Source of the DNA: a virus
IMG/VR virus record: IMGVR_UViG_3300013094_000033
Location: 1-64,000 of that record
Length of the DNA stretch: 64,000 bases
Direction: 5' to 3' (one strand)
How positions within the stretch are numbered: position 1 is the stretch's first letter; each line of letters opens with the position of its first letter. Both the position numbers and the translations under genes were made by a program. A model generated the notes under the pieces. The model saw only the letters and a list, made by a program, of their open reading frames with translations, had not been told where the DNA came from and did not search any database. This document shows positions 25,831-34,060 of this stretch, piece by piece.

Positions 25831-27330
25831 TTATGGTCCTAATGAAAAATCTTGTCCGGTTATTGCATCTTTAATTGAGTTTAAAGCTGATGATGCAACA
25901 TTTTGTATTTCGCCGGTTAATGTAGTGCCATATCCAGCGCCAGCAAATACTGATCCAGCGGCACTATTTAAATAACTTAATCCTTCACTGACTTCACTGG
26001 CAACAAAACTACCGGCAGATTTTAATAATGGGGTTAGTAACGTTTGTGCTTGTTGTGATGCATAACTTGTTGCAACGCCAACTGCTAGATTCTCAGCTGT
26101 GGTAACTAACAGTTTAGGATTACTAATTGCAGCCGCCGCCAATGCAACTGTGCCAGCACCTACACTAGATTTTAACCCGCCTACTACAGAATTTGTAAAT
26201 GTACTAGTTAATTGTCCGGCAGTTGATGCAATAGCAGTTGATGTCTGGTTTAATAATCCGCTAGTTGTGATCCCACCATTGTTTAAACTTCCAAGATTAG
26301 GGATACTAAATCCGCCACCATTGGTACCACCATTTGCAACAGAAAAAGTAGTTGCAGCATTCATAGCGGCCGCACCAGTATTCACAATAGGAATACTGTT
26401 GTTTTGTATTAGTGTGCCAAATGTTGTGTTGTTAAGATTAACTCCAGCTAAATCAACTTGTTTATTTGGTGCATGAGTATAACCGCCAATGCCATTATCT
26501 ATTAGATCTGTGCCTTCTAATGGGGATATTGGACTGGGTTGATTATCGTAGTGGAGATCAATATATCCGCCAGCAGTACTGGTTGTTGTATATCCAGTGT
26601 AATACTTTACAGTTTCAAATTGAAGACTCATTGAGTGTTGTAATAGTCCACCTTCATTACCTTGTTGATGCTCGCCGTGTTCAAATCTAGTGATGATTGG
26701 ATTAATTAATTCATACTCGCTGAAATTCTTTTGATAAAGACTATAAATTCTTATTGCCTGTATGTATTGATAAGGCTGGTTACCATTGGCATTATTATAT
26801 CCTACACGTGCTTGTGGGCTATATCCCCAATCAAAACTAGGACGGTCTTGATACTTGTGTGGTGCAGTATATGTAGCATCAGCATAATCAGGATCTCGGT
26901 AATAAAAACTATAATAGTCATACCAGAAATTTCTTATTACATCAGATTGATCGTCATGAAAAGTTATAGTAACTGGATCATACTTGATTGAATTTTGTAC
27001 GTAATTTTTTCTATTGTACGCATTGTGTTCTTTTACCTGCACTGAAAATTTTGGTAAACTAACTGTTTTAACAACCATGCCCATTTCTTGTTGACTGTTA
27101 GGCGAACCATTTGCACCAGTTGATGTGGGGCCGTTTAAATTTGTAATTAAAGGATTTAAATCAAATTCAACATAAAATAGAAAACCGTATTTTGGACTTA
27201 ATCTATAATCAGCATCAGTAAAGATTCTTGCGGCATGCTGATAGTCACGCAATGTAACTGCGCCAGTATTACCGTTATCCATTGGGGCTCCCCAATTACC
27301 GGCTGGTTGCAGAAATTTATTAATACTCAT
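25831..27330 (-). CDS. Baseplate tail-tube initiator-like protein
   Basis: 499 aa. Residues about 35-260 read like a tail-tube-fold domain: LSPKYGFLFYVEFDLNP, VKTVSLPKFSVQV, DPVTITFHDDQSD..RNFWYDYY and SLQFETVKYYTG. This is the layout of gp19/gp54-type proteins. A Gly/Ala/Ser-rich, helical C terminus follows. It is likely the T4 gp54/gp48-type protein that starts the tube on the baseplate. The tube gene gp19 is next, beyond a terminator. The start has TAAATA 5 nt before ATG and no SD. Confidence 0.7.
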   Translation of the reverse strand: MSINKFLQPAGNWGAPMDNGNTGAVTLRDYQHAARIFTDADYRLSPKYGFLFYVEFDLNPLITNLNGPTSTGANGSPNSQQEMGMVVKTVSLPKFSVQVKEHNAYNRKNYVQNSIKYDPVTITFHDDQSDVIRNFWYDYYSFYYRDPDYADATYTAPHKYQDRPSFDWGYSPQARVGYNNANGNQPYQYIQAIRIYSLYQKNFSEYELINPIITRFEHGEHQQGNEGGLLQHSMSLQFETVKYYTGYTTTSTAGGYIDLHYDNQPSPISPLEGTDLIDNGIGGYTHAPNKQVDLAGVNLNNTTFGTLIQNNSIPIVNTGAAAMNAATTFSVANGGTNGGGFSIPNLGSLNNGGITTSGLLNQTSTAIASTAGQLTSTFTNSVVGGLKSSVGAGTVALAAAAISNPKLLVTTAENLAVGVATSYASQQAQTLLTPLLKSAGSFVASEVSEGLSYLNSAAGSVFAGAGYGTTLTGEIQNVASSALNSIKDAITGQDFSLGP

Positions 27331-27350
27331 ATTATTATTTAGCCCATAAA

Positions 27351-27378
27351 AAAACCCGGATTTTTATGTCCGGGTTTT
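27351..27378. terminator. Rho-independent terminator after gp19
   Basis: AAAACCCGGA/TCCGGGTTTT forms a strong stem with A and T tracts on both sides, so it can work in both directions. It follows the gp19 stop on the minus strand. Confidence 0.85.
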
Positions 27379-27393
27379 AAGCATCGTTAACTT

Positions 27394-28026
27394 TTAGTTT
27401 ACTGTACTACCAGCAGTCTGTGATTGTACTGTTGTACCAACACCAACACCACCTGCACTACTTTGATTAATTGTTTGAACAGCATTGTCAAACTTAATCT
27501 CGCACATGATAATAACAGGATCACTGCTGTTATAAGCCATTTCGCCGTAATCAACATTACTCAGGAAACAACCCTCTAGGTCCCATTGCTCAAGAATAGT
27601 AGGAGTAGTTTGACCATTGCCACCATCAAGAATATCAAATGTCATTGAGAATTTATAATCAATACCACTTGGTGCACTTGACTGCTCCATAAAGTCAAAT
27701 TGCTTCTGAATTTGTTCGCCGACTAGTTGGCTAACTTGTCCAGATGCATCGTCGCGGAAGTTAATTGTTGTTGGTTGCCACTCAGGCTTACCTTGTAAGA
27801 ATACCTTGCTGTTGTAAACATCAATTGTGATTGGATTGAAGTTTACGCTTGGACGCTTAATATCCTGTACTTGTTTTGATAACGATGTAGTGTCCTTTGT
27901 TATACCAAAGTTAATAAAGTTCGCTCTAAAACGATACTTTAGTTTTGGCATTAACAAGCCTTGAGTACTGCTACTCTGACTTGTTAATTGAGGAACTGTA
28001 AATTTATTTAACGATGCGACTGCCAT
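27394..28026 (-). CDS. 19: Tail tube protein gp19
   Basis: 210 aa. The core FRANFINFG, VQDIKRPSVNF, YNSKVFLQGKPEW and INFRDDASG is the conserved T4-like tube segment. ILEQWDLEGCFLSNVDYGEM follows further on. Monomers stack as hexameric rings inside the sheath. SD AGGAG precedes the ATG, with GATAAATA 19 nt farther upstream. The C-terminal tail is Gly/Ser/Thr-rich. Confidence 0.92.
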   Translation of the reverse strand: MAVASLNKFTVPQLTSQSSSTQGLLMPKLKYRFRANFINFGITKDTTSLSKQVQDIKRPSVNFNPITIDVYNSKVFLQGKPEWQPTTINFRDDASGQVSQLVGEQIQKQFDFMEQSSAPSGIDYKFSMTFDILDGGNGQTTPTILEQWDLEGCFLSNVDYGEMAYNSSDPVIIMCEIKFDNAVQTINQSSAGGVGVGTTVQSQTAGSTVN

Positions 28027-28054
28027 ATTGTTCTCCTATTACTATTATTTATCA

Positions 28055-31000
28055 TTAAGTTGATGCTATTTGTAAGGCAGAAATATCGCCTGGATTATAC
28101 AACGCAATAGGAATGTAAATAAATTCTACATCACGCATTGGCTCAATCGCTACATCTACATACAACTGCTGGTTAGCGATTGTAGTTGATGTATTGTTAC
28201 TTGTGTCGCAAATTACTAAGAAGTCGTATACGCCTCTCTTAGCTAATACATCATTTAATGCGCCTTCAATTTGTCTTGCAATACTTGTTCTTGTAATATT
28301 GTCATTAGGTTCAAACAAATATCCATTTGATATTGATTTGAAAATTGTTCTTAGATAATTCTCTAAACGAACAACGTTAATGCTATCACGTGAACTTGTA
28401 TCAGCTGAACGTGTTTGTTGTCCCCAAATTACAATGCCTGTACCAGGTAATTGTGTTAATGGATTAATTTTTAATGGGTATAACGCATCGCGCAACCCTT
28501 GATTAATACCATTATGTACAAACGAACCGCTATTAGCGTCAACGTAACCGATGTTGTTTAAGTTGCTTACTAAACCACGGTTAACACCAGCTGGGGCAAA
28601 CCAAGGATAACTGATTTGATCGCTGTACAAGAATGTACGCAATGCAGCATGACTTGCTGGAACTACTACTGTGTTACCTGCTAAATCATTTGTTAAACCA
28701 GCTGGATAATATAAACCAGTGTAAGGATCTGTTGCAGCTACTGCTGGCAATCCTGTACCATCTGTGTTGTTAACCCAGTTTGTAATGTCAACTGTGTTTG
28801 GTGCTAATGTTATTGGTGTATCACCAATAACAAAACCAGTGTTACTGCGATTATTGTTTAAGTTAATCAAGTTGCTAGTAATTTCTGGGTATCCAGGGCA
28901 TACTAATAAATTGAAGTTATAAATGTCTTCAATAATATCAGTGTTACTATCAACTGCACTTGCCAATGCAGCAACAACAATTGCTCGTTGTGCAGCACTA
29001 CCAGCATACATTACACCATTGCTGTTTAATCCGCTAGCAGATTGCCATGTGCTGGTCACAGCAGGCAATGAACCGCTTGAGCCGGGAATCAATCCAGGAG
29101 TTGGATATGCTGTTGCATTAAACTTGTTGTACACAAATTGCTTAACATTATAACCACTGCGACGTGTGTTAAACAATAATGTACCACGTGGATACAATCT
29201 GTAATCTGGAGCATCTTGATCAATATAATTACTAGATAACATTTCTGTTACAGGAATTAAACTTCCGCTGATAACATCAGTTGTTCCGTCTACGTCCCAA
29301 CGAGCATCAGCAAAAATAATACCATTGCTTGATGTATGATCGGCTGTGTTAATTGACACCCATGTGCTACCATTGTAACGGCTTAGTGCTGGGTAATCAA
29401 CTAAATTAGAAATGTCTAACCACAAATCACCAGCTACCAAGTTAGCACCTGTTGATTGTGCAACAGGAGCAGTACCTGCACTGATAATAACACCATTGGA
29501 GTCTGTATTAGAAAGATTATAACCGCGTACATCGCTGGTTACATTTTGATAACCTTTCCAACCATTGTTGTTAATCATAATATCAATATCAGCAGGATTG
29601 CTATAGTACCAATATGTTCCGCTAGCAGGAGCAGTATAAGGCTCGCTTGATTGATATGTAATTGTAGAAGTTATGTCTGACCAGTTATTAATAACAATCT
29701 TATTAAGATAGGTATTAACTACGAACCCTGTTCCTTTACCTGATACAAATTGTGCAGCAGTTAGTGGAGTTCCACTTGCCGGTGCTAGTGTAATTTGTCC
29801 GCCAGCAGTATGAATAATACTGATACTACCATATGTACCGTCAGTTGAATTAAATGCTGCAGATACATAAGGAATGTTTGCCGCTAACACGTCAGTAACA
29901 AATGACTGAGCTGTTGTTCCACTTAATGTAATTGTTGTTGTAGTAACAGCTGAAGTTCCAGGAGTTGAAGAAAATATATTAAAAGTATTGCTTGCTGTAA
30001 ATGGAGTAGCTGATTGTAGTTGTCCGCCTGTACCAACTGCAACATTTGCGGGCTTTTGTACATAGAATTTCAAACCATTGGCGGTAGTATCGTATATATC
30101 AAAATCCGCAAATGTTTGACCATGGGAGATATTAATACCACCACCAGTTGGATCTAAACCGTATACAGCATAGTTAAAGTTCTGGAACATTGGGGTGTTC
30201 AATGTAGACCATTGCATTACATTAGCATTGTAATTTTCTAATACTGGGCTAAATCCTGTACCAGTAGCAGATGTTTTCCACCAAATACTACCACTTGGAC
30301 GTGGTTGAGTATCGGTTGCAAACCAACCACCTGCTGGTGCCTGTGCATAGTTTCCGTAGAACAAATATGGGCAGTAGCAAGTATTCAAAGAAATAGCTGC
30401 AATTGCTGATAATGGAGTGTTAGTTCCATCAGTTAATAGTAACTTACCATCAGCAGGGGCACCAGAGCCACCACTCTTAGCTGCACTAGTAACAAATAAT
30501 GTTAAGCGTCCATTGTATGTTGATGCTTTAACACCAGTGATACTTGCACCGTTAATTGCTGTTGCAATAGAACCAATATTTAATGTTTCAGTGCTTGGCA
30601 TTGTAACAGTAACACCGTTGATAATAAAAGTTGCACTATTCAATGATGAAGCTTGTCCACTTGAAATAGATGATGCAATACCAGTTGCAACTGGTATAGA
30701 ATTTTGCCAATTTGTGCCGCCAACTTGTACCCAAGTGTTAGGACCAGGGCCGCCGGCACCTGTTGGTAATGCTGAAGCTGTAGTTTTGTAGAACAAACGT
30801 ATTACAGATGCGTCTAAACCATTTGTGTCAACAAATACTAATGCATATTGACCAGGAGATCCTACCGAATTTAATGGAGTAGGAACATTGTAAGCGTATG
30901 TGTTATCGTCGAATACGTGTGTTTTATCTGTAATTAACAATGGTGACACATGATCAAAACCGCTGATTGAATTATCAAGAGCATAAATTCCCCACTCTGT

Positions 31001-31417
31001 TGATTCTGTGTTTAACCAATATGTGTTATTAGCTGGAGCACCTTGTGGTCTAGCTGAAGTGCCAATTAATTGATTTAAATCAATATCTGCACGAATTGCA
31101 TACAACTGATTGCTTACGCCTAGTGCGCTGTATGCAGCTAATAAGCCATATTCATTTAATTCGCTAGCATTAACTGGTGTACCAGATGCGCTTACTTGGA
31201 ATGTTGGTGTACCAAGTGCAGTAACTAGTTCGCGTTGGCTACCAAAAGACTGCAACATTCCTGCGTTAGTTTTGCTTGTGCCAGTGGCAGAAGCACCGTT
31301 ATATGTTTTATCTTGTGCTGTCGCTAAAACAACTAGTGGGATCGAGCCAACATTGCTGTTAATGTACTGACTTTGATCGTTAATGGAAATCGAAATTCCT
31401 GGGGATACTAGTGCCAT
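28055..31417 (-). CDS. 18: Contractile tail sheath protein gp18
   Basis: 1120 aa, much longer than T4 gp18 (659). The N-terminal VSPGISISINDQS and the C-terminal part (RTIFKSISNGYLFEPND, GVYDFLVICD, FIYIPIALYNPG) are sheath hallmarks. A large variable, Thr/Ser/Gly-rich region between about residues 190 and 720 accounts for the extra size and probably forms surface domains. A T4-consensus late promoter TATAAATA and SD AAGGAAG lie upstream. Confidence 0.92.
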   Translation of the reverse strand: MALVSPGISISINDQSQYINSNVGSIPLVVLATAQDKTYNGASATGTSKTNAGMLQSFGSQRELVTALGTPTFQVSASGTPVNASELNEYGLLAAYSALGVSNQLYAIRADIDLNQLIGTSARPQGAPANNTYWLNTESTEWGIYALDNSISGFDHVSPLLITDKTHVFDDNTYAYNVPTPLNSVGSPGQYALVFVDTNGLDASVIRLFYKTTASALPTGAGGPGPNTWVQVGGTNWQNSIPVATGIASSISSGQASSLNSATFIINGVTVTMPSTETLNIGSIATAINGASITGVKASTYNGRLTLFVTSAAKSGGSGAPADGKLLLTDGTNTPLSAIAAISLNTCYCPYLFYGNYAQAPAGGWFATDTQPRPSGSIWWKTSATGTGFSPVLENYNANVMQWSTLNTPMFQNFNYAVYGLDPTGGGINISHGQTFADFDIYDTTANGLKFYVQKPANVAVGTGGQLQSATPFTASNTFNIFSSTPGTSAVTTTTITLSGTTAQSFVTDVLAANIPYVSAAFNSTDGTYGSISIIHTAGGQITLAPASGTPLTAAQFVSGKGTGFVVNTYLNKIVINNWSDITSTITYQSSEPYTAPASGTYWYYSNPADIDIMINNNGWKGYQNVTSDVRGYNLSNTDSNGVIISAGTAPVAQSTGANLVAGDLWLDISNLVDYPALSRYNGSTWVSINTADHTSSNGIIFADARWDVDGTTDVISGSLIPVTEMLSSNYIDQDAPDYRLYPRGTLLFNTRRSGYNVKQFVYNKFNATAYPTPGLIPGSSGSLPAVTSTWQSASGLNSNGVMYAGSAAQRAIVVAALASAVDSNTDIIEDIYNFNLLVCPGYPEITSNLINLNNNRSNTGFVIGDTPITLAPNTVDITNWVNNTDGTGLPAVAATDPYTGLYYPAGLTNDLAGNTVVVPASHAALRTFLYSDQISYPWFAPAGVNRGLVSNLNNIGYVDANSGSFVHNGINQGLRDALYPLKINPLTQLPGTGIVIWGQQTRSADTSSRDSINVVRLENYLRTIFKSISNGYLFEPNDNITRTSIARQIEGALNDVLAKRGVYDFLVICDTSNNTSTTIANQQLYVDVAIEPMRDVEFIYIPIALYNPGDISALQIAST

Positions 31418-31447
31418 GGTTATCTTCCTTTATATACATGTTAAAGT

Positions 31448-31455
31448 TATTTATA
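31448..31455 (-). promoter_or_regulatory. T4 late promoter of gp18
   Basis: Exact TATAAATA on the minus strand, 30 nt before the sheath ATG, with an AAGGAAG ribosome-binding site between. It lies in the divergent region with the plus-strand zinc-finger gene. Confidence 0.75.
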
Positions 31456-31504
31456 ATAAAGGTTGAAATTCTGGTAGTTACAATGCCCTTAATTAAGGTC
31501 TACA

Positions 31505-31512
31505 AATAAATA
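31505..31512 (+). promoter_or_regulatory. Late-promoter-like core of the plus-strand zinc-finger gene
   Basis: AATAAATA ends 5 nt before the ATG at 31518, and no SD is visible. A start 5-6 nt after the core would give a leaderless mRNA. A perfect CCTTAATTAAGG palindrome is at 31487-31498. Confidence 0.45.
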
Positions 31513-31517
31513 TCATT

Positions 31518-31862
31518 ATGAGACCATTGTGCCCCACTTGTAACCGACGTCCTGTTGCCATTAATAGGCATATAGGAGATAAAATCTATTATAGAAAAAC
31601 ATGTGATATATGTTCTAGAGCTGGCAAAAAAGTAAAACCTGATTCGCCGCAATGGGCCAAAAGCGGATATACAAAAAAGCCACAATGTGAACGCTGTGGC
31701 TTTAAGTTTAAATTAGTTGAACAATCAAATGTGTTCTATGTAGATGGCAATTTAAAAAACAATAATTGGCTTAATCTTAAGACTGTATGTTTAAACTGTC
31801 AACAGGAAGTGTATAAATCTAGATTGCCGTGGAAACCTGCTCTACTAGTGCCAGATTTTTAA
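31518..31862 (+). CDS. Small zinc-finger/HNH-like protein
   Basis: 114 aa. Paired zinc-ribbon motifs are CPTC and CDIC in the N-terminal half, then CERCGFKF, DGNLKNNNWLNLKTVCLNC. The last segment has the shape of the second half of an HNH motif (D-G-N...N...L...C..C), but the first catalytic His is not clear. It may be a small DNA-binding or nicking protein. The 3' end overlaps the convergent dNMP kinase gene by 44 nt. Confidence 0.75.
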   Translation: MRPLCPTCNRRPVAINRHIGDKIYYRKTCDICSRAGKKVKPDSPQWAKSGYTKKPQCERCGFKFKLVEQSNVFYVDGNLKNNNWLNLKTVCLNCQQEVYKSRLPWKPALLVPDF

Positions 31863-32454
31863 TTTGACTATACAAGTCATCTATAGTTCCATTATTATCA
31901 ATTATAGCATCAAAGTCCGTGCCTACCCAAGAGGTTTCGCTGGCATGAATTTTGCGATTAATCAATTCCCACTTTGCAGATTCTGATCCATTGTTGCAGT
32001 CTAATGCAACATTGTACCATTCAGGCAATTCGCCTCTCTTAACCCAGATTACTTTGCCACCGGCGTTTTTGATCGATTTTATTTCATTGGGAAATCTGCA
32101 ATCGCTAATAACAATATTGTCTTGGCTACTACGTAGTTTGTTTTCCATACTAGCGATCCAAATATCATCATGAAATCCTTTTCTGCACACTTCAGTTCCC
32201 CAGTATTGTAATACCCAGCGTGGCGTAATATCTATTCCCAATCTATTACTCCACCAATCATCTCGTTGTTCGCGCCATTCACGGGCTTGCTTAGTGCGTC
32301 CTTCTAGCATAGTACGATCCCATCCAAAAACTGCGGCCACTGCATCTTTAAGAGTGCTAGCAAATGATTCTCGTCTGAACTCATGAAAGTTTTGCAAATA
32401 GTCTGCGGCTGTATCTTTGCCGCTGCCAATAAACCCGCAGATTCCTATGATCAT
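31819..32454 (-). CDS. 1: Deoxynucleoside monophosphate kinase (T4 gp1-like)
   Basis: 211 aa from ATG 32454. P-loop GFIGSGKDT (about 7-15) is at the very N terminus. LEGRTKQAREWREQRDDWWS, TPRWVLQYWGTE and VISDCRFPNE are typical of the phage dNMP kinase family. It phosphorylates dNMPs for phage DNA synthesis. A longer frame extends 58 codons upstream, but that part overlaps the neighbour and a hairpin and has no family features, so the short start is chosen. Its SD lies in a hairpin arm. Confidence 0.85.
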   Translation of the reverse strand: MIIGICGFIGSGKDTAADYLQNFHEFRRESFASTLKDAVAAVFGWDRTMLEGRTKQAREWREQRDDWWSNRLGIDITPRWVLQYWGTEVCRKGFHDDIWIASMENKLRSSQDNIVISDCRFPNEIKSIKNAGGKVIWVKRGELPEWYNVALDCNNGSESAKWELINRKIHASETSWVGTDFDAIIDNNGTIDDLYSQIKNLALVEQVSTAI

Positions 32455-32481
32455 AAAAAATGCTCCTGTATTAGGAGCATT
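32455..32481 (-). terminator. Terminator-like hairpin overlapping the dNMP kinase SD
   Basis: On the minus strand, AATGCTCCT/AGGAGCATT (9 bp, 5-nt loop) is followed by T tracts and then the ATG at 32454. It looks like an intrinsic terminator after the 32504 gene. The 3' arm contains AGGAG, 8 nt before ATG, so the stem could also hide the ribosome-binding site. Confidence 0.7.
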
Positions 32482-32503
32482 ATTACATATTTGTTTAATA
32501 GTG

Positions 32504-33046
32504 TCAAGTTCTCTTAGTTTTTTTCGACTTTGCTTTAGTTGTAACATACTGAGCTGATGCACTAGTTTTGTCATGACTATTTGATTTACGATCTTTTTTC
32601 TGGAAAACCTGTTCGTGTTTTGTATCAAGTTTTAAGTCGGGCAATACTTCTGGTTTTTCGCCTTTCTTTAATAACTTAATAGGTGGTTTAGGTTTTACTG
32701 CACTTCTATTGTAAATGTCTGGTAACTCATGGCTTTGTCTCCACTGGGTAACATTTTTATAGTCGCTATCTACGGTTGCAAACGCGGCTGCTAACATGTT
32801 GTCATCTGCCTGAGTGTACGGATATGCAGTATTATATTTTTCGTACCAGGATTCTTGCTCAAAATCTTTCATTACACCACGATCAATTCCGTTAGCTGCC
32901 GCAGCGGCCATCATAATACGATTTAAGTGATATATACGATCGTATCCACCAACATCACGAAAGCGCCAAGACGAGTGTTGAGCGGCAGAATGGCCAGCAT
33001 CGTATTCGCCTTTGAGTCCTTCAGTAATAATTTCGTTAATTTTCAT
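32504..33046 (-). CDS. Putative internal head protein with basic tail
   Basis: 180 aa. MKINEIITEG at the N terminus matches the gene at 20996 and the T4 capsid-targeting pattern (cleavage ITE/G). The middle has helices with MMAAAAANGID and MLAAAFATVD. The C terminus is strongly Lys/Ser-rich (VTTKAKSKKTKRT), suited to DNA contact. The start has TAAATA 6 nt before ATG and only a weak SD. Function inferred from the ends only. Confidence 0.6.
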   Translation of the reverse strand: MKINEIITEGLKGEYDAGHSAAQHSSWRFRDVGGYDRIYHLNRIMMAAAAANGIDRGVMKDFEQESWYEKYNTAYPYTQADDNMLAAAFATVDSDYKNVTQWRQSHELPDIYNRSAVKPKPPIKLLKKGEKPEVLPDLKLDTKHEQVFQKKDRKSNSHDKTSASAQYVTTKAKSKKTKRT

Positions 33047-33055
33047 ACTTTATAT

Positions 33056-34009
33056 TTAGCCAATTACAAAAGTTAATGGTTGACTACCATCTACAAACAG
33101 TTTGAGATCTTCATCTAATTGTTTCATTTCTTCGTTGGCTTCTTGTACCATAGTAGCACCATTTAAACTTGTTCCGCCTTGCGGTCCGGCTATTTGACTA
33201 AACTTACTGTATGCTTGACCTAAAATACGTTTAGCAAAACTGTAGGCATATTCTTGGATCCACGGAAATGCCTGCGGATCATTGAATATCATTTGATCTG
33301 GTTTGGTATTGAAGACCCAAAGTAAAACTGATTCTTGTTGATTGGGATCTGGGTTAGCACCTTGGTAAGGCATCTTACGCACAAGTGTTAATTTTTTAGT
33401 AACTGGGTTAAATGTATAGTTCATGTAACCTCCGAACATTTTCATAGCTAACTTTTGATAGTCAACAAACATCTCGTAATTAGTTAAGCCACCTACACGA
33501 CCTGCTACTAACATATAAGTGTTCAAATATCCACTTGCAAAAGGTTCAAACTGACTTGCTGTTGTTCCTGTTGTACTACCGATACCACGTCTAAAAATAG
33601 CACGAACCTGTTGTATTTCTTTAGGGAGTATATATTCCTGAGTTTCAGGCATTAGTTGAAGTGTGGCATAACTTTCTTCTGTGCTATTTTGTGCACGTTG
33701 ACGATATTTAATTAATGCTTGATTAATTGACATCTCATAGTGTTCTTTTTCTAATTCAACATCTACAATTCCATCGCCTAAACGCATACGCACGTAGTCA
33801 ACAATAGAAGCTCGCATTGAGTCATTGGTGTTGCCATAGTCCCAATTTGGGTCTTGTACACCAGGGAATGTTACTGTTTTACTACCATCAAAAGCAATGT
33901 GTGCACCACTTTGCGTTCCGGTATTGGCATTAAAAAGGCTGTCAACTATAAGGTTGTTGTTTGCATCATACCCTGACTCGGCAGTGACAGGTGAGTTTGT
34001 AATATCCAT
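33056..34009 (-). CDS. Neck protein gp13-like
   Basis: 317 aa (T4 gp13 is 309). The part after residue 60 fits the T4-like neck family: VDYVRMRLGDGIVDVEL, SINQALIKYRQR, QEYILPKEIQQVRAIFRRG and a C-terminal YAYSFAKRILGQAYSKF with acidic helix. It is expected to sit on the portal vertex where the tail joins. The gene is preceded by a long hairpin (34014-34055) and a CTAAATA late core. T4 numbering is tentative. Confidence 0.6.
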   Translation of the reverse strand: MDITNSPVTAESGYDANNNLIVDSLFNANTGTQSGAHIAFDGSKTVTFPGVQDPNWDYGNTNDSMRASIVDYVRMRLGDGIVDVELEKEHYEMSINQALIKYRQRAQNSTEESYATLQLMPETQEYILPKEIQQVRAIFRRGIGSTTGTTASQFEPFASGYLNTYMLVAGRVGGLTNYEMFVDYQKLAMKMFGGYMNYTFNPVTKKLTLVRKMPYQGANPDPNQQESVLLWVFNTKPDQMIFNDPQAFPWIQEYAYSFAKRILGQAYSKFSQIAGPQGGTSLNGATMVQEANEEMKQLDEDLKLFVDGSQPLTFVIG

Positions 34010-34013
34010 AGAA

Positions 34014-34055
34014 AAGTCCCGTTTATACAGTATTTAGTACTGCACAACGGGACTT
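34014..34055 (-). other. Long intergenic hairpin before the gp13-like gene
   Basis: The 10-bp outer stem AAGTCCCGTT/AACGGGACTT and the 5-bp inner stem CAGTA/TACTG flank a CTAAATA late-promoter core in the apical loop. It could terminate the upstream gene (34061 side) and, as DNA, places a promoter at the tip. The 3' arm runs to within 4 nt of the next ATG. Confidence 0.6.
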
Positions 34056-34060
34056 GTGGG

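Noticed and set aside
32455-32628. 58-residue N-terminal extension of the dNMP kinase
   Set aside because: It covers a terminator hairpin and overlaps the neighbour gene; the P-loop of this family normally starts at the N terminus.
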